This document shows, piece by piece, positions 23,716 to 32,034 of a stretch of DNA of 35,038 nucleotides. Below the pieces are notes generated by a model. It searched no databases, was not told the DNA's origin, and was given only the letters and a program-made list of their open reading frames with translations. Both the position numbers and the translations under genes were made by a program. Origin of the DNA: SZAS-79 sp038329645 (GTDB taxonomy: Bacteria; Pseudomonadota; Gammaproteobacteria; Burkholderiales; SG8-39). Position 1 is the first letter of the stretch, and every line of letters starts with the position of its first letter. Location of the stretch: positions 1 to 35,038 of the forward strand of contig JBBQNG010000006.1 in assembly GCA_038329645.1 (NCBI GenBank), in the 5' to 3' direction.

Positions 23716-24699
23716 CTAGTGCGCCGCAACTGCGCGGTCCAGACGAAGGCGCGGGTCCACGGCATAGTAAAGCAGATCGACGACCAGGTTGATAACGACG
23801 AAAAAGAGCGCGATAAGGCAAAGGTAGGCGGCCATCACCGGAATATCGGCCACGGTTACCGACTGGATGAAGAGCAGGCCCATACCGGGCCACTGAAACA
23901 CCGTTTCGGTGATGATGGCAAACGCGATGATTGAACCCAGTTGCAGTCCCGCAATGGTAATTACGGGCACCAGCGTGTTCTTCAGGGCATGATGAAAGTG
24001 CACCGAGCGGTCGGGCAAGCCGCGTGCGCGCGCAAACTTTATGTAGTCGGTGCGAAGTACTTCCAGCATCTCCGAGCGCACCAGCCGCATGATCAACGTC
24101 ATCTGAAAGAGCCCAAGCGTGATCGCCGGCAGGATCAGGGACTTGAGCCCCGACGCAGTCAGAAATCCCGTCGTCCACCAACCGATTGCGACCGTGTCGC
24201 CCCGGCCAAACGAGGGCAGCCAGCCGAGCAGGACTGCAAACACGAGTATCAGCAGGATGCCGATGAGAAAAGTTGGCAGAGACACCCCGATCAGGGAAAC
24301 CGCGAGCAACACTTGCGACAGCCACGAACGCCGCCTGAGCGCCGTGTAGACGCCCATCGGAATGCCGGCCGCAAGTGCGAGCAGGGCGGCAACGAACGAC
24401 AGTTCCAGAGTTGCCGGCAGCCGCTCGACGAAAAGCCTCGATACCGGTTGCACCTGGCGCAGGCTCAAGCCGAAATCTCCCTGCACCGCACGGGCGACGA
24501 AATTTGCATACTGGACGTAAAAGGGCTGGTCCAGTCCGAGAAGTTTGGTGATCCGCACCCGGTCCTCCGGTGTCGCATCCTGCCCCAGCATGAACAACAC
24601 CGGGTCGCCGACGAACGTGAATAGCGAGAAGGCGATGAGCCCGACTGTCAGCATCACCAGCACGGCCTGGGCAACTCGACGGAGTATGAATGCAAGCAT
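23716..24699 (-). CDS. Peptide-type ABC importer permease (DppB-like)
   Basis: A 327-residue permease, first gene of the importer operon. The N-terminus M-L-A-F-I-L-R-R-V-A-Q-A starts a membrane segment as in DppB/OppB proteins, followed by a periplasmic part with G-L-D-Q-P-F-Y-V-Q-Y near residue 55. The ATPase-contact loop is seen as D-Y-I-K-F-A-R-A-R-G-L near residue 203, and four further hydrophobic segments follow. It pairs with the DppC-like permease to form the channel. Its start lies 97 bases from the divergent mutY gene. Confidence 0.95.
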   Translation of the reverse strand: MLAFILRRVAQAVLVMLTVGLIAFSLFTFVGDPVLFMLGQDATPEDRVRITKLLGLDQPFYVQYANFVARAVQGDFGLSLRQVQPVSRLFVERLPATLELSFVAALLALAAGIPMGVYTALRRRSWLSQVLLAVSLIGVSLPTFLIGILLILVFAVLLGWLPSFGRGDTVAIGWWTTGFLTASGLKSLILPAITLGLFQMTLIMRLVRSEMLEVLRTDYIKFARARGLPDRSVHFHHALKNTLVPVITIAGLQLGSIIAFAIITETVFQWPGMGLLFIQSVTVADIPVMAAYLCLIALFFVVINLVVDLLYYAVDPRLRLDRAVAAH

Positions 24700-24746
24700 T
24701 TGGGGTGGGCCGGATCCAGTCGCGTCGCAGAGCCGGACGCCGGATC

Positions 24747-24775
24747 ATGGTGCCGAATTCGCGAGATGCAGTCAA
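24747..24775 (-). promoter_or_regulatory. Possible promoter of the ABC importer operon
   Basis: On the minus strand TTGACT (24770-24775) is followed after 17 bases by CACCAT (24747-24752), upstream of the DppB-like start. The -35 match is good and the -10 match poor. The gap is shared with the divergent mutY gene. Confidence 0.3.
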
Positions 24776-24784
24776 ACCTGCCTA

Positions 24785-24790
24785 TAGAAT
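24785..24790 (+). promoter_or_regulatory. Possible -10 element immediately before mutY
   Basis: TAGAAT (within TATAGAAT) ends six bases before the GTG start codon of mutY. Transcription would then begin at or next to the start codon, giving a leaderless message; no ribosome binding site is seen in the gap. Confidence 0.4.
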
Positions 24791-24796
24791 TCGAAT

Positions 24797-25852
24797 GTGA
24801 TCGACACCACCTCCGGATTCGCCCGAAAGCTGATCGCTTGGCAAAGCCGCCATGGGCGCCATGACCTGCCCTGGCAGGGCACGCGGCACCCCTATCCGAT
24901 CTGGGTCTCCGAAATCATGCTGCAGCAGACCCAGGTTGGATCGGTGATTGGATATTTTCAGCGGTTCATGAATCGATTTCCGGACGTTGAGTCTATCGCC
25001 GGTGCAACCGAAGAAGAGGTGCTACAGATCTGGAGAGGCCTTGGCTATTACGCGCGTGCGCGCAATCTTCGCAAAGCGGCGCGCGTAATTGTCGAGAGTT
25101 ACGGCGGAAATTTCCCGCGCAGTGCGCAGTCGATGGAGGAATTGCCTGGAGTGGGACGTTCCACAGCGGCCGCAATCGCCGCATTTGCATTCGGCGAGCG
25201 CGTCGCGATCCTCGATGGCAACGTCAAACGGGTCCTGGCGCGCCGCTTTGGCATCGAAGGTTACCCGGGCGCGACAGCCGTCGAAGGCAGGCTTTGGTCG
25301 CTTGCCTCGAGTCTTATACCCAACGGTCGCCGCAAGCAATCTGGAATCGAGGCCTATACGCAGGGACTGATGGATCTTGGCGCGACCATTTGCACCAGAA
25401 GGAATCCCGCCTGCGGAGACTGCCCGGTTGCCACCGACTGCATCGCGCGAAGAACGGATCGGATCGCCCACGTTCCCGCAGCACGTCCCAAGAAAGCGCA
25501 CCCGATACGCCGCACCACGTGGCTTGTACTCATCCACAAGGGGCAGGTATTGCTTGAGCGGCGCCCATCGTCCGGCATTTGGGGCGGCCTGTGGGCATTT
25601 CCTGAATTGGGAGGCAGGGATCTCGGTCAGTATTGCCTGAGCGAATACGGTTGCGTTTTATCGGGGCAACGGCGGCTGCCCGCCTTCTCCCACGGGTTTA
25701 CCCACTTCCGGCTCGAGATCGAAGCGGTGGTCTGCGACGTCATTGAGCGCCACAAGCGAGCTGAGGCTCCGGGCCGGCTATGGAGCGGAGTCGACGAGGC
25801 GGGCGACGCGGCTGTCCCGACCCCGGTCCGCAAGGTTTTGCGGGTCCTCTAG
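24797..25852 (+). CDS. mutY: Adenine DNA glycosylase MutY
   Basis: A 351-residue base-excision repair enzyme removing adenine mispaired with 8-oxoguanine. Catalytic Glu39 (S-E-I-M-L-Q-Q-T-Q), a helix-hairpin-helix L-P-G-V-G-R-S-T-A-A-A-I, catalytic Asp140 (I-L-D-G-N-V-K-R-V-L) and the [4Fe-4S] ligands Cys199, Cys206, Cys209 and Cys215 (C-x6-C-x2-C-x5-C) are all visible. A C-terminal Nudix-like 8-oxoguanine recognition domain spans about 230-345. The GTG start aligns with the family N-terminus; no in-frame ATG is close. The last four bases overlap the convergent LON-domain gene. In many betaproteobacteria mutY also sits next to the rapZ/hprK operon. Confidence 0.97.
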   Translation: MIDTTSGFARKLIAWQSRHGRHDLPWQGTRHPYPIWVSEIMLQQTQVGSVIGYFQRFMNRFPDVESIAGATEEEVLQIWRGLGYYARARNLRKAARVIVESYGGNFPRSAQSMEELPGVGRSTAAAIAAFAFGERVAILDGNVKRVLARRFGIEGYPGATAVEGRLWSLASSLIPNGRRKQSGIEAYTQGLMDLGATICTRRNPACGDCPVATDCIARRTDRIAHVPAARPKKAHPIRRTTWLVLIHKGQVLLERRPSSGIWGGLWAFPELGGRDLGQYCLSEYGCVLSGQRRLPAFSHGFTHFRLEIEAVVCDVIERHKRAEAPGRLWSGVDEAGDAAVPTPVRKVLRVL

Positions 25853-26445
25853 CCCGCAAGCCTGTGCTGTTGCAGGAACTTGTCGAGAATCTCGATGCGC
25901 TGCCGGGCGTCTTCGAGTTCGAGCAGCTTCTGTTTGGCGGCGAGGGGCACCGGAAGAATCTCCGCCAGGCGAGAGCTTACCCATGAACTGGATTCGAACC
26001 TAAACGGCGCGGCTACGATTTGCGATCCGTGCTCTTCGAAAACCGCCTTCAGGAGGATTGCGCAGGCGTCGAATTCCGCTGGCAACGAGGAATCGGCGTC
26101 GTGAGGCAGCATTTCGACGCTCGCACGGGTGAGCCCCGTTTCGGTGACTCTTGATTCGATGATGCGGAAGCGCTGTCCGCCCTGCACCTTGACCGACAGG
26201 ACACCCAATTGCTGCATGTCCCATTCGACGATTTTCGCGGTGGATCCGATCGATTCGGGGACGGCCGGTGCGCCAACCTCGCGACCGCTCCTTATCAGGC
26301 ATATCCCGAAATGCTCGTCATTCTTTAGGCAGGCTTTCGCCATCTCCATATAGCGCTGCTCGAAGATGCGAAGGGGCAGCAGCCCACCCGGAAACAGCAC
26401 CGTATTGAGCGGAAAAATAGCCAAGTCATGGCGTGAGTCGCTCAT
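25849..26445 (-). CDS. Stand-alone LON substrate-binding domain protein
   Basis: A 198-residue protein consisting of the N-terminal (substrate-binding) domain of Lon protease without ATPase or protease parts. It begins with the characteristic L-A-I-F-P-L-N-T-V-L-F-P-G-G-L-L-P-L-R-I-F-E pattern, followed by R-Y, C-L-I-R-S-G and a G-x-R-F-R-I region. Such proteins are widespread but their role is unsettled; substrate recruitment or a chaperone-like function has been suggested. ATG at 26445 is preferred because it overlaps the rapZ stop by four bases (ATGA) and begins the family pattern within a few residues; the longer open frame would extend into rapZ. Last gene of the minus-strand operon. Confidence 0.9.
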   Translation of the reverse strand: MSDSRHDLAIFPLNTVLFPGGLLPLRIFEQRYMEMAKACLKNDEHFGICLIRSGREVGAPAVPESIGSTAKIVEWDMQQLGVLSVKVQGGQRFRIIESRVTETGLTRASVEMLPHDADSSLPAEFDACAILLKAVFEEHGSQIVAAPFRFESSSWVSSRLAEILPVPLAAKQKLLELEDARQRIEILDKFLQQHRLAG

Positions 26446-27299
26446 TCGTCCAGATCCTTGTTGACGAGTCCGCGATGGCGCACAAGCACCGGCCAGGTAT
26501 TGCCGAAATCCTCCGCCAGTCTTTCGGCGAGGTAAACAGAGCGATGCTGCCCGCCGGTACAACCGATTGCGACAGTCACGTGGTATCGGTTGTCGCGCAC
26601 CATGTCCGGCAGCCAGCGCCTCAGGAAATCGCGCACATCCTCGAACAGACGGCCGACCGCCTCCTGTTTTTCCAGAAATGCGATCACGGGCGAGTCGCGG
26701 CCCGTGAGGGCTCGCAATTCCGGCTCATAGTGGGGGTTCGGGAGCATCCGCGCGTCTATTACCCAATTGGCGTCGAGCGGAATCCCGTCCTTGAAGCCAA
26801 ACGACTCGAACAGCAGCATCATCGATCCCGTATGCAACCCAAGGAGATCCTTGATCCAATGCCGCAATGCCTTGGGCTGCAAGTCGCTCGTGTCGATCCG
26901 GTGGCCAAGCTCGGCAACGCCACCAAGCATCTCGCGCTCACGCTCGATCGCCTCGGCCACGGTCAATCCCTGGCCGGCCAGCGGATGCCTGCGGCGGGTT
27001 TCGGAAAAGCGCCGCAGCAGCGAATCCTGGCTCGCTTCCAGATAGAGCAGGCGCGAGTCGATTCCATGGGCGCGAAGCTCGGCGAGCCTCTCGGGTAGCG
27101 CCGACAAGGCGACGCTCCGGGCATCGACGCTGACCGCGACCTGCTCATGACCGGCTTCCGAGAGGAAACGGACGACTTCCACCAGGAGGGGGGCGGGGAG
27201 GTTGTCGACGCAGTAGTAGCCGGCGTCCTCCAGCACCGTCAGCGCAATGCTCTTGCCGGAGCCGGACATACCGCTAACCAGGACGAGCTGCATGGCCAT
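26442..27299 (-). CDS. rapZ: RNase adapter protein / nucleotide-binding protein RapZ
   Basis: A 285-residue P-loop protein with Walker A G-M-S-G-S-G-K-S at residues 10-17, the Y-Y-C-V-D-N-L-P-A segment near residue 28, and the conserved C-terminal G-C-T-G-G-Q-H-R-S motif that contributes to RNA and metabolite binding. In E. coli RapZ directs the sRNA GlmZ to RNase E and senses glucosamine 6-phosphate; a homologous role here is inferred only. It lies 72 bases downstream of hprK, as usual in betaproteobacteria, and overlaps the LON-domain gene. A second ATG two codons later could be the actual start. Confidence 0.96.
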   Translation of the reverse strand: MAMQLVLVSGMSGSGKSIALTVLEDAGYYCVDNLPAPLLVEVVRFLSEAGHEQVAVSVDARSVALSALPERLAELRAHGIDSRLLYLEASQDSLLRRFSETRRRHPLAGQGLTVAEAIEREREMLGGVAELGHRIDTSDLQPKALRHWIKDLLGLHTGSMMLLFESFGFKDGIPLDANWVIDARMLPNPHYEPELRALTGRDSPVIAFLEKQEAVGRLFEDVRDFLRRWLPDMVRDNRYHVTVAIGCTGGQHRSVYLAERLAEDFGNTWPVLVRHRGLVNKDLDE

Positions 27300-27371
27300 G
27301 CGGAAAGCTTATAACGAAACCGTCTGCGACGCAGGTCTGAGCCCGGCACCGGAACCACTGGAGGCGCCGCT

Positions 27372-28313
27372 CTACTCCTCGCTTTGTCCGTCGTATTCGA
27401 TGGCCTGGCGCTGGCGGGAAACGAACTCCGCAGTGCTGTCGATCCCACGCAAATGCAGGATGTAGTTGCGCACGGCTGCTTCGAGCAATACCGCAAGGTT
27501 CCTGCCCGCGGCGACCGGCACTACTACCTTGCGCACGGTTATCCCCAGGATATCTTCGGACTGCTCTGCCAAAGGCAGCCGTTCAACCTCGGCGCCGCCT
27601 GGGGTGGGCTTCTCGAGGTGCACGATCAGTTTGAGCCTCATTTTTGGACGCACGGCCGTTTCGCCGAAGATCGTGCGCACGTTGAGGAGGCCGAGGCCGC
27701 GAACTTCGATGAAATCCTTGAGTACGGGAGGGCAGCGCCCTTCGAGAATCTTCGGCGCCACCCGCGATATTTCGACCACGTCGTCCGCGACCAGTCCGTG
27801 CCCTCGGCTGATCAGCTCGAGTCCGAGCTCGCTCTTGCCCACACCAGATTCTCCCGTGACGAGAACGCCAAGGCCGAGGACATCCATGAAGACGCCGTGC
27901 CGCGTTGTCTTTTCCGCAAGTGCCTTCGCCAGATAGCGCGTAAGCGCTTCGATTACCCGGGGAGCCGCCAGCGGCGTGGCGAAAAGCGGTGTGTGGGTCC
28001 GCTTCGCACCCGCAAGGATCTCCTCCGGCGCGGTCACGTTATCGGCAACGATAACGGCCGTCAGGGCGCCGGCGAACAGTTTGGAGACGAAGTCCGCGCG
28101 CGCCGACTCCGTGAACCCGTCGAACATCGAAGCTTCGTAGCTGCCGAGGACCTGGATGCTGTTCGGGTGGGTAAGATTGAGGTGGCCGATCAGCGCCGCG
28201 GAAGCGGCTGCTTCGCGCCGCACCGCCGTGCTGCCGTCCTGGCCGGCGATCCAGGCCAGCTGCAGCGACTCGCGGTTGTCGTCATGCAAGCGCGTGACGT
28301 TGACCTGAAGCAT
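27372..28313 (-). CDS. hprK: HPr kinase/phosphorylase
   Basis: A 313-residue bifunctional enzyme that phosphorylates and dephosphorylates a serine of HPr. Walker A G-E-S-G-V-G-K-S lies at 154-161, preceded by the His140 region H-G-V-F-M-D-V-L-G-L-G, and followed by the family signature E-V-R-G-L-G-L-L-N-V-R. The N-terminal domain (1-125) has the usual fold markers. In Gram-negative bacteria the protein works with the truncated, nitrogen-type PTS rather than in classical catabolite repression. Start and end fit the family; its start overlaps the ptsN 3' end by 32 bases, so the two are translationally linked. Confidence 0.96.
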   Translation of the reverse strand: MLQVNVTRLHDDNRESLQLAWIAGQDGSTAVRREAAASAALIGHLNLTHPNSIQVLGSYEASMFDGFTESARADFVSKLFAGALTAVIVADNVTAPEEILAGAKRTHTPLFATPLAAPRVIEALTRYLAKALAEKTTRHGVFMDVLGLGVLVTGESGVGKSELGLELISRGHGLVADDVVEISRVAPKILEGRCPPVLKDFIEVRGLGLLNVRTIFGETAVRPKMRLKLIVHLEKPTPGGAEVERLPLAEQSEDILGITVRKVVVPVAAGRNLAVLLEAAVRNYILHLRGIDSTAEFVSRQRQAIEYDGQSEE

Positions 28314-28767
28314 CCGGTTGCCAAGTGGAAATTAGTTGATGAAGTCCGACCGCGTCGGCTGCTATAGACATTGATTCGCGCCATGCCCGGTCGCTGAACA
28401 TTTGCGCCAGCTCGGACAGTATCTGCAAATGCCGCTCGGTACCTTGCTCCGGCACAAGCAAGGCGAAAACCAGGCTTACCGGCTTGCCGTCCGGCGCATC
28501 GAACGGGACCGCGGCCGAAAGGCGCAGTAAGGCTCCCAGCGCGTCCTTGAGCCCTTTGATGCGGCCGTGGGGAATCGCAACGCCGTGTCCCAGCCCGGTC
28601 GAGCCGAGACGTTCGCGCGCGAACATGCTTTCGAACACGACGCTGCTTGCGACGCCGTGGTTATTTTCGAAAAGCAGGCCGATTCGCTCGAACAGGCGCC
28701 TCTTGCTTGAGACCGAAACATCTACGATGACATTGGCAGGGGGAAGAAGTTTGGCGACGAGGTTCAT
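28282..28767 (-). CDS. ptsN: Nitrogen regulatory PTS EIIA protein PtsN
   Basis: A 161-residue EIIA-Ntr protein. The phosphorylated histidine is His67 in G-H-G-V-A-I-P-H-G-R-I, and the domain starts with the usual L-L-P-P-A-N-V-I-V-D-V segment. It receives phosphate from NPr and controls potassium uptake, nitrogen and stress responses by protein contacts. It lies between hpf and hprK in the rpoN operon, a conserved neighbourhood. It is about ten residues longer at the C-terminus than E. coli PtsN, in the part that overlaps hprK. Confidence 0.95.
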   Translation of the reverse strand: MNLVAKLLPPANVIVDVSVSSKRRLFERIGLLFENNHGVASSVVFESMFARERLGSTGLGHGVAIPHGRIKGLKDALGALLRLSAAVPFDAPDGKPVSLVFALLVPEQGTERHLQILSELAQMFSDRAWRESMSIAADAVGLHQLISTWQPDASGQRHALA

Positions 28768-28815
28768 GGCAGGACCACTTTTAACCGACTATTGTCCGGC
28801 GAGCGGCTGCCTTGC

Positions 28816-29142
28816 TCAGGACTCCGTTCCAGGGTGATGCTTGAGCGCATCGTGGGGTTTGGCGTTCGCCTTGTCCTTGTACTTGATCACCTGTCTGTCC
28901 AGCTTGTCGACCAGAAGGTCGATGGCCGCATAAAGATCCGCGTCAATGCATTCGGCATGAATATCCTTGCCGCGTACGTGCAGGGTAACTTCGGCCTTTT
29001 GGAGCAGTTTGTCGACCGACAAGATCACATGGGCATCGATCACATGATCGAAATGACGCGTGACTCGGCCGAGTTTGCCGCTGACATAGGTGCGCATTGC
29101 CGGGGTTACATCGAGGTGATGGCCGCTGACGTTCAGATTCAT
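28816..29142 (-). CDS. hpf: Ribosome hibernation promoting factor, short form
   Basis: A 108-residue HPF/YfiA protein that binds the decoding centre of idle ribosomes and promotes 100S dimers. N-terminal M-N-L-N-V-S-G-H-H-L-D-V-T, then H-F-D-H-V-I-D-A near residue 30 and D-L-Y-A-A-I-D near residue 69, are family patterns. The C-terminal dimerisation domain of long HPF is absent. It is the gene directly after rpoN (30-base gap), the typical proteobacterial location of this ORF, and precedes ptsN. Confidence 0.95.
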   Translation of the reverse strand: MNLNVSGHHLDVTPAMRTYVSGKLGRVTRHFDHVIDAHVILSVDKLLQKAEVTLHVRGKDIHAECIDADLYAAIDLLVDKLDRQVIKYKDKANAKPHDALKHHPGTES

Positions 29143-29172
29143 GGGCGCCTCCGGGCTTTGGGAAATTGAGGG

Positions 29173-30612
29173 TTACAGAGATTTTCTGAGATTGACCGGC
29201 GGGATCTGCAGGGACTCGCGGTATTTTGCAATCGTTCGCCTTGCCACCACGATACCCTGTTGGCCGAGAATTTGCGAGATGCGCGAATCTGAGAGCGGGG
29301 TTTTGGTATCCTCCGCCGCCACCAGCTGCTTGATCAGTGCCCGGATCGCGGTCGCGGAACACGCCCCGCCGGTTTCTGTCGACACGTGACTGCCGAAAAA
29401 GTATTTCAGCTCGTACGTTCCCCGCGGCGTGGCCATGTATTTTTGCGTCGTTACACGTGAAATGGTGCTTTCGTGCAAGCCGAGTGTCTCGGCGATTTCA
29501 CGCAAAACCATCGGGCGCATCGCAACTTCGCCATGCTCGAAGAAATGGCGCTGGCGATCGATGATTGCCTGGGAAACGCGCAGGATCGTGTCGAATCGCT
29601 GCTGGACGTTCTTGATCAGCCAGCGGGCCTCCTGCAGCTGCCCGGACATCGAGCTGGCGCCGTTGCGATTGCCCGCGAGCAGCGACGCATAGAGACGATT
29701 GATACGCAGCTTCGGCATTGCGTCGCGGTTGAGGCTCGCGCGCCATACGCCCTTGATCCGACGGACGATGACGTCAGGGGTGACATAACGCGTTTCGGTG
29801 CTCGAAAACACCGCACCGGGATGGGGATTGAGATTCAGGATCACCCTCTGCGCCGCGCGAAGCTCGTCATCGGTTGCACCGGTAAGCTGCTTGAGACGCG
29901 AGTAGTCGCGCTGCGCCAAGGCTTCTAGATGGTGCTCGGCAATCGTCGCCGCGAGCTTGGCCACTTTTGTCTCGGCGGCCGTGTCCGGATGAAATGCGCG
30001 GATTTGAAGCAGCAGGCACTCGCTGGGCGAGCGGGCGCCGACGCCCGCGGGCTCCATGTTCTGCAGGTGCCGCAGGGCAATGCCCATGTCCTCGATATCT
30101 GCGTCGGCTTCGGGAGGCAACAGTTCGGCTATCTCTTCGAGCGGTTGCGTCAGGTAGCCATCGTCGTCCAGTGCATCGATCAGCAACCCGATCAGCGCGC
30201 GGTCTCGATGCGCAAGATTGGTCAGCGACAGCTGCTCGTTGAGATGATTGCGCAGCGACGGCGTTTCGGGTGCAACGAATGCGCGGTCGCCGTCTTCGTC
30301 GTCGTCCCCGCCGGTGCGCGGCGATGCGGAGAAGTCTGGCTGCCATTCGTCGCCGGCCGCTTCGGCCGATTCCGCAGGCGGATCTCGCGGCGATTCGGCC
30401 TGGCTCGCGGCTTCTTCGGGCGCCGAGAACGCCGCAGGCAGGGTCAGACCGTCTTCTGCGTCTTCGTGCTCGAGGACCGGATTGTCCATCAGCATCCGCT
30501 CGATTTCTTGATTCAGCTCGACCGTCGACAATTGCAGCAACCGGATGGATTGCTGCAGCTGAGGCGTCAGCGTGAGGTGCTGGGAGAGCCGGAACTGGAG
30601 TGTCGGCTTCAT
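29173..30612 (-). CDS. rpoN: RNA polymerase sigma-54 factor
   Basis: A 479-residue sigma-54. Region I is seen as L-Q-F-R-L-S-Q-H-L-T-L-T-P-Q-L-Q-Q-S-I at the N-terminus, an acidic region II at about 45-115, the core-binding and helix-turn-helix regions after that, and the RpoN box A-R-R-T-I-A-K-Y-R-E at 457-466 near the end, which reads the -24 element. It drives transcription only with bacterial enhancer-binding proteins. ATG at 30612 is taken; a TTG codon directly before it is in frame but has no advantage. It follows lptB by 79 bases; the gap holds a perfect 7-base palindromic stem (30652-30666) without a T-tract. Confidence 0.97.
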   Translation of the reverse strand: MKPTLQFRLSQHLTLTPQLQQSIRLLQLSTVELNQEIERMLMDNPVLEHEDAEDGLTLPAAFSAPEEAASQAESPRDPPAESAEAAGDEWQPDFSASPRTGGDDDEDGDRAFVAPETPSLRNHLNEQLSLTNLAHRDRALIGLLIDALDDDGYLTQPLEEIAELLPPEADADIEDMGIALRHLQNMEPAGVGARSPSECLLLQIRAFHPDTAAETKVAKLAATIAEHHLEALAQRDYSRLKQLTGATDDELRAAQRVILNLNPHPGAVFSSTETRYVTPDVIVRRIKGVWRASLNRDAMPKLRINRLYASLLAGNRNGASSMSGQLQEARWLIKNVQQRFDTILRVSQAIIDRQRHFFEHGEVAMRPMVLREIAETLGLHESTISRVTTQKYMATPRGTYELKYFFGSHVSTETGGACSATAIRALIKQLVAAEDTKTPLSDSRISQILGQQGIVVARRTIAKYRESLQIPPVNLRKSL

Positions 30613-30651
30613 CAAGACGGGTGACGGCGCTTAAATGTCGGTGTCGGTTTT

Positions 30652-30666
30652 CCGCAGGACCTGCGG
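30652..30666. repeat. Short perfect hairpin between lptB and rpoN
   Basis: CCGCAGG-a-CCTGCGG forms a seven-base inverted repeat in the 79-base gap before rpoN. No T-tract follows on the minus strand, so it is not a standard terminator; it might tune read-through from the lpt genes or stabilise mRNA ends. The single-base spacer is too short for a normal loop, so only the outer pairs could form in RNA. Confidence 0.4.
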
Positions 30667-30691
30667 GACGGAAAGGTGCCGCTAAGCGGGC

Positions 30692-31414
30692 CTACATGCG
30701 GAAATTCTCACCCAGGTATACCCGTCGTACGCTGTCATTATAGACAATTTCGTCAGGGTGCCCCGAGGCTAGGACTGCGCCGTCGTTCATGATGTAAGCG
30801 CGATCGCAAATACCGAGCGTCTCGCGCACATTGTGATCCGTAATCAGCACCCCGATGGACCGCTCCCGCAGAAACCGGATGATGCGCTGGATGTCGAGTA
30901 CTGCGATCGGATCGACGCCTGCGAACGGTTCGTCGAGGAGGATGAACGCGGGGCGGGTGCCCAGGGCCCGGGCAATTTCCAGTCTGCGACGTTCGCCACC
31001 CGAAAGCGCAAGGGCCGGATGCTTGCGCAGGTGGGCAATGTTCAGGTCGGTGAGCAGTTCCACCAGCCTGGTCTCGATGTCTTCGCCCGTCAATCCTTGC
31101 AGTTCCAGGACTGCCTGCACGTTTTCTTCGACGGTGAGTTTGCGAAACACCGAGTTTTCCTGCGGAAGATAGGAGATCCCCATCCGCGCCCGGCGGTGGA
31201 TCGGTAAATGCGTGATTTCCTTCCCGTCGAGGTGGATGCGCCCCGCGTCGGCTGCGATCAGTCCCACGATCATGTAAAAGCACGTGGTCTTGCCCGCCCC
31301 GTTCGGCCCAAGAAGCCCGACCACTTCTCCACTCGATACGGTCAGGGAAACGTCCTGGACAACGGCACGCGATTTGTAACGCTTGCGCAGGCTTTCCGCG
31401 GACAGTACGCTCAT
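30692..31414 (-). CDS. lptB: LPS export ABC transporter ATPase LptB
   Basis: A 240-residue ATPase that powers extraction of lipopolysaccharide from the inner membrane by LptFG and its passage along the Lpt bridge. Walker A G-P-N-G-A-G-K-T at 36-43, signature L-S-G-G-E-R-R-R-L-E, and Walker B F-I-L-L-D-E-P-F-A-G-V-D-P are clear, and the Y-L-P-Q-E segment fits the Q-loop of LptB. Its start overlaps the lptA stop by four bases. Confidence 0.97.
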   Translation of the reverse strand: MSVLSAESLRKRYKSRAVVQDVSLTVSSGEVVGLLGPNGAGKTTCFYMIVGLIAADAGRIHLDGKEITHLPIHRRARMGISYLPQENSVFRKLTVEENVQAVLELQGLTGEDIETRLVELLTDLNIAHLRKHPALALSGGERRRLEIARALGTRPAFILLDEPFAGVDPIAVLDIQRIIRFLRERSIGVLITDHNVRETLGICDRAYIMNDGAVLASGHPDEIVYNDSVRRVYLGENFRM

Positions 31415-32034
31415 CGAGCCGGAGTCTTTGGGGGTGTCGAAGCCGGTATCGCGGGATTCTGCTTGGGCGTGGATGCGGCGGCTCCGGGCTCGTCCGCCCG
31501 GGCCTTGGGTTGAATGACTGCGCGCACGCGTCCTTCCGGGTTGGTGGTTGAGGCTGCGCTCTTGCCTCCGATCACGGAGAAGAATTCAGAGCGGGTATCC
31601 ACGGATATCGTCTCACCGCGCACTTCATCCTTGTCGCGCAGTATGCGGGCCTGGTCGCGCAGTTCGATTTTCTCTTTTTTGTCGTCGACCTCGATGGTAA
31701 GGGCCTCGCCTTCGATCCATTCGTCCTTGCCATCCCGCTTTTGACGGAAGCGTGCGGGGGAGCCTGTTGCGGTGGAAATCTGGAAGCCTTCGGGATCCTG
31801 GCGAACCGTGATCCTGTCGGCGCGAATGAGGATTGTCCCTTTCGTTAGGATCACGTTGCCTTCGAAAATGCTGATGCGACGCGCATCGTCGGAACTCATC
31901 CGGTTTGCGTCGATTTGCGTCGGCTTGTCTTTGTCGGCTTTCTCGGCGTGCGCGGGCCAGGGTGGGAGCATTGTGACGGCCAGCGCCACCGAAATTCCCG
32001 AAAACCGGCGCATTGCGCGATGGATTCCTTTCAC
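31411..32034 (-). CDS. lptA: Periplasmic LPS transport protein LptA
   Basis: A 207-residue secreted protein building the periplasmic bridge for LPS transport. A Sec signal peptide is seen, with a basic start, hydrophobic middle and cleavage after P-A-H-A (about residue 30). The OstA/LptA domain follows with I-D-A-N-R-M-S-S-D-D, I-F-E-G-N-V-I-L-T-K-G and I-R-A-D-R-I-T-V. The C-terminal 35 residues are Pro/Ala-rich and low in complexity. GTG at 32034 is chosen over ATG at 32013 because it overlaps the lptC stop (GTGA) and has a GAGGA site at good distance. Either start leaves a working signal peptide. Confidence 0.93.
   Translation of the reverse strand: MKGIHRAMRRFSGISVALAVTMLPPWPAHAEKADKDKPTQIDANRMSSDDARRISIFEGNVILTKGTILIRADRITVRQDPEGFQISTATGSPARFRQKRDGKDEWIEGEALTIEVDDKKEKIELRDQARILRDKDEVRGETISVDTRSEFFSVIGGKSAASTTNPEGRVRAVIQPKARADEPGAAASTPKQNPAIPASTPPKTPAR

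Noticed and set aside
23399..24775. A 458-codon minus-strand open frame overlapping the DppB-like and amidohydrolase genes in another frame
   Set aside because: Both real genes match their families end to end with good ribosome binding sites; the alternative frame has no recognisable domain.
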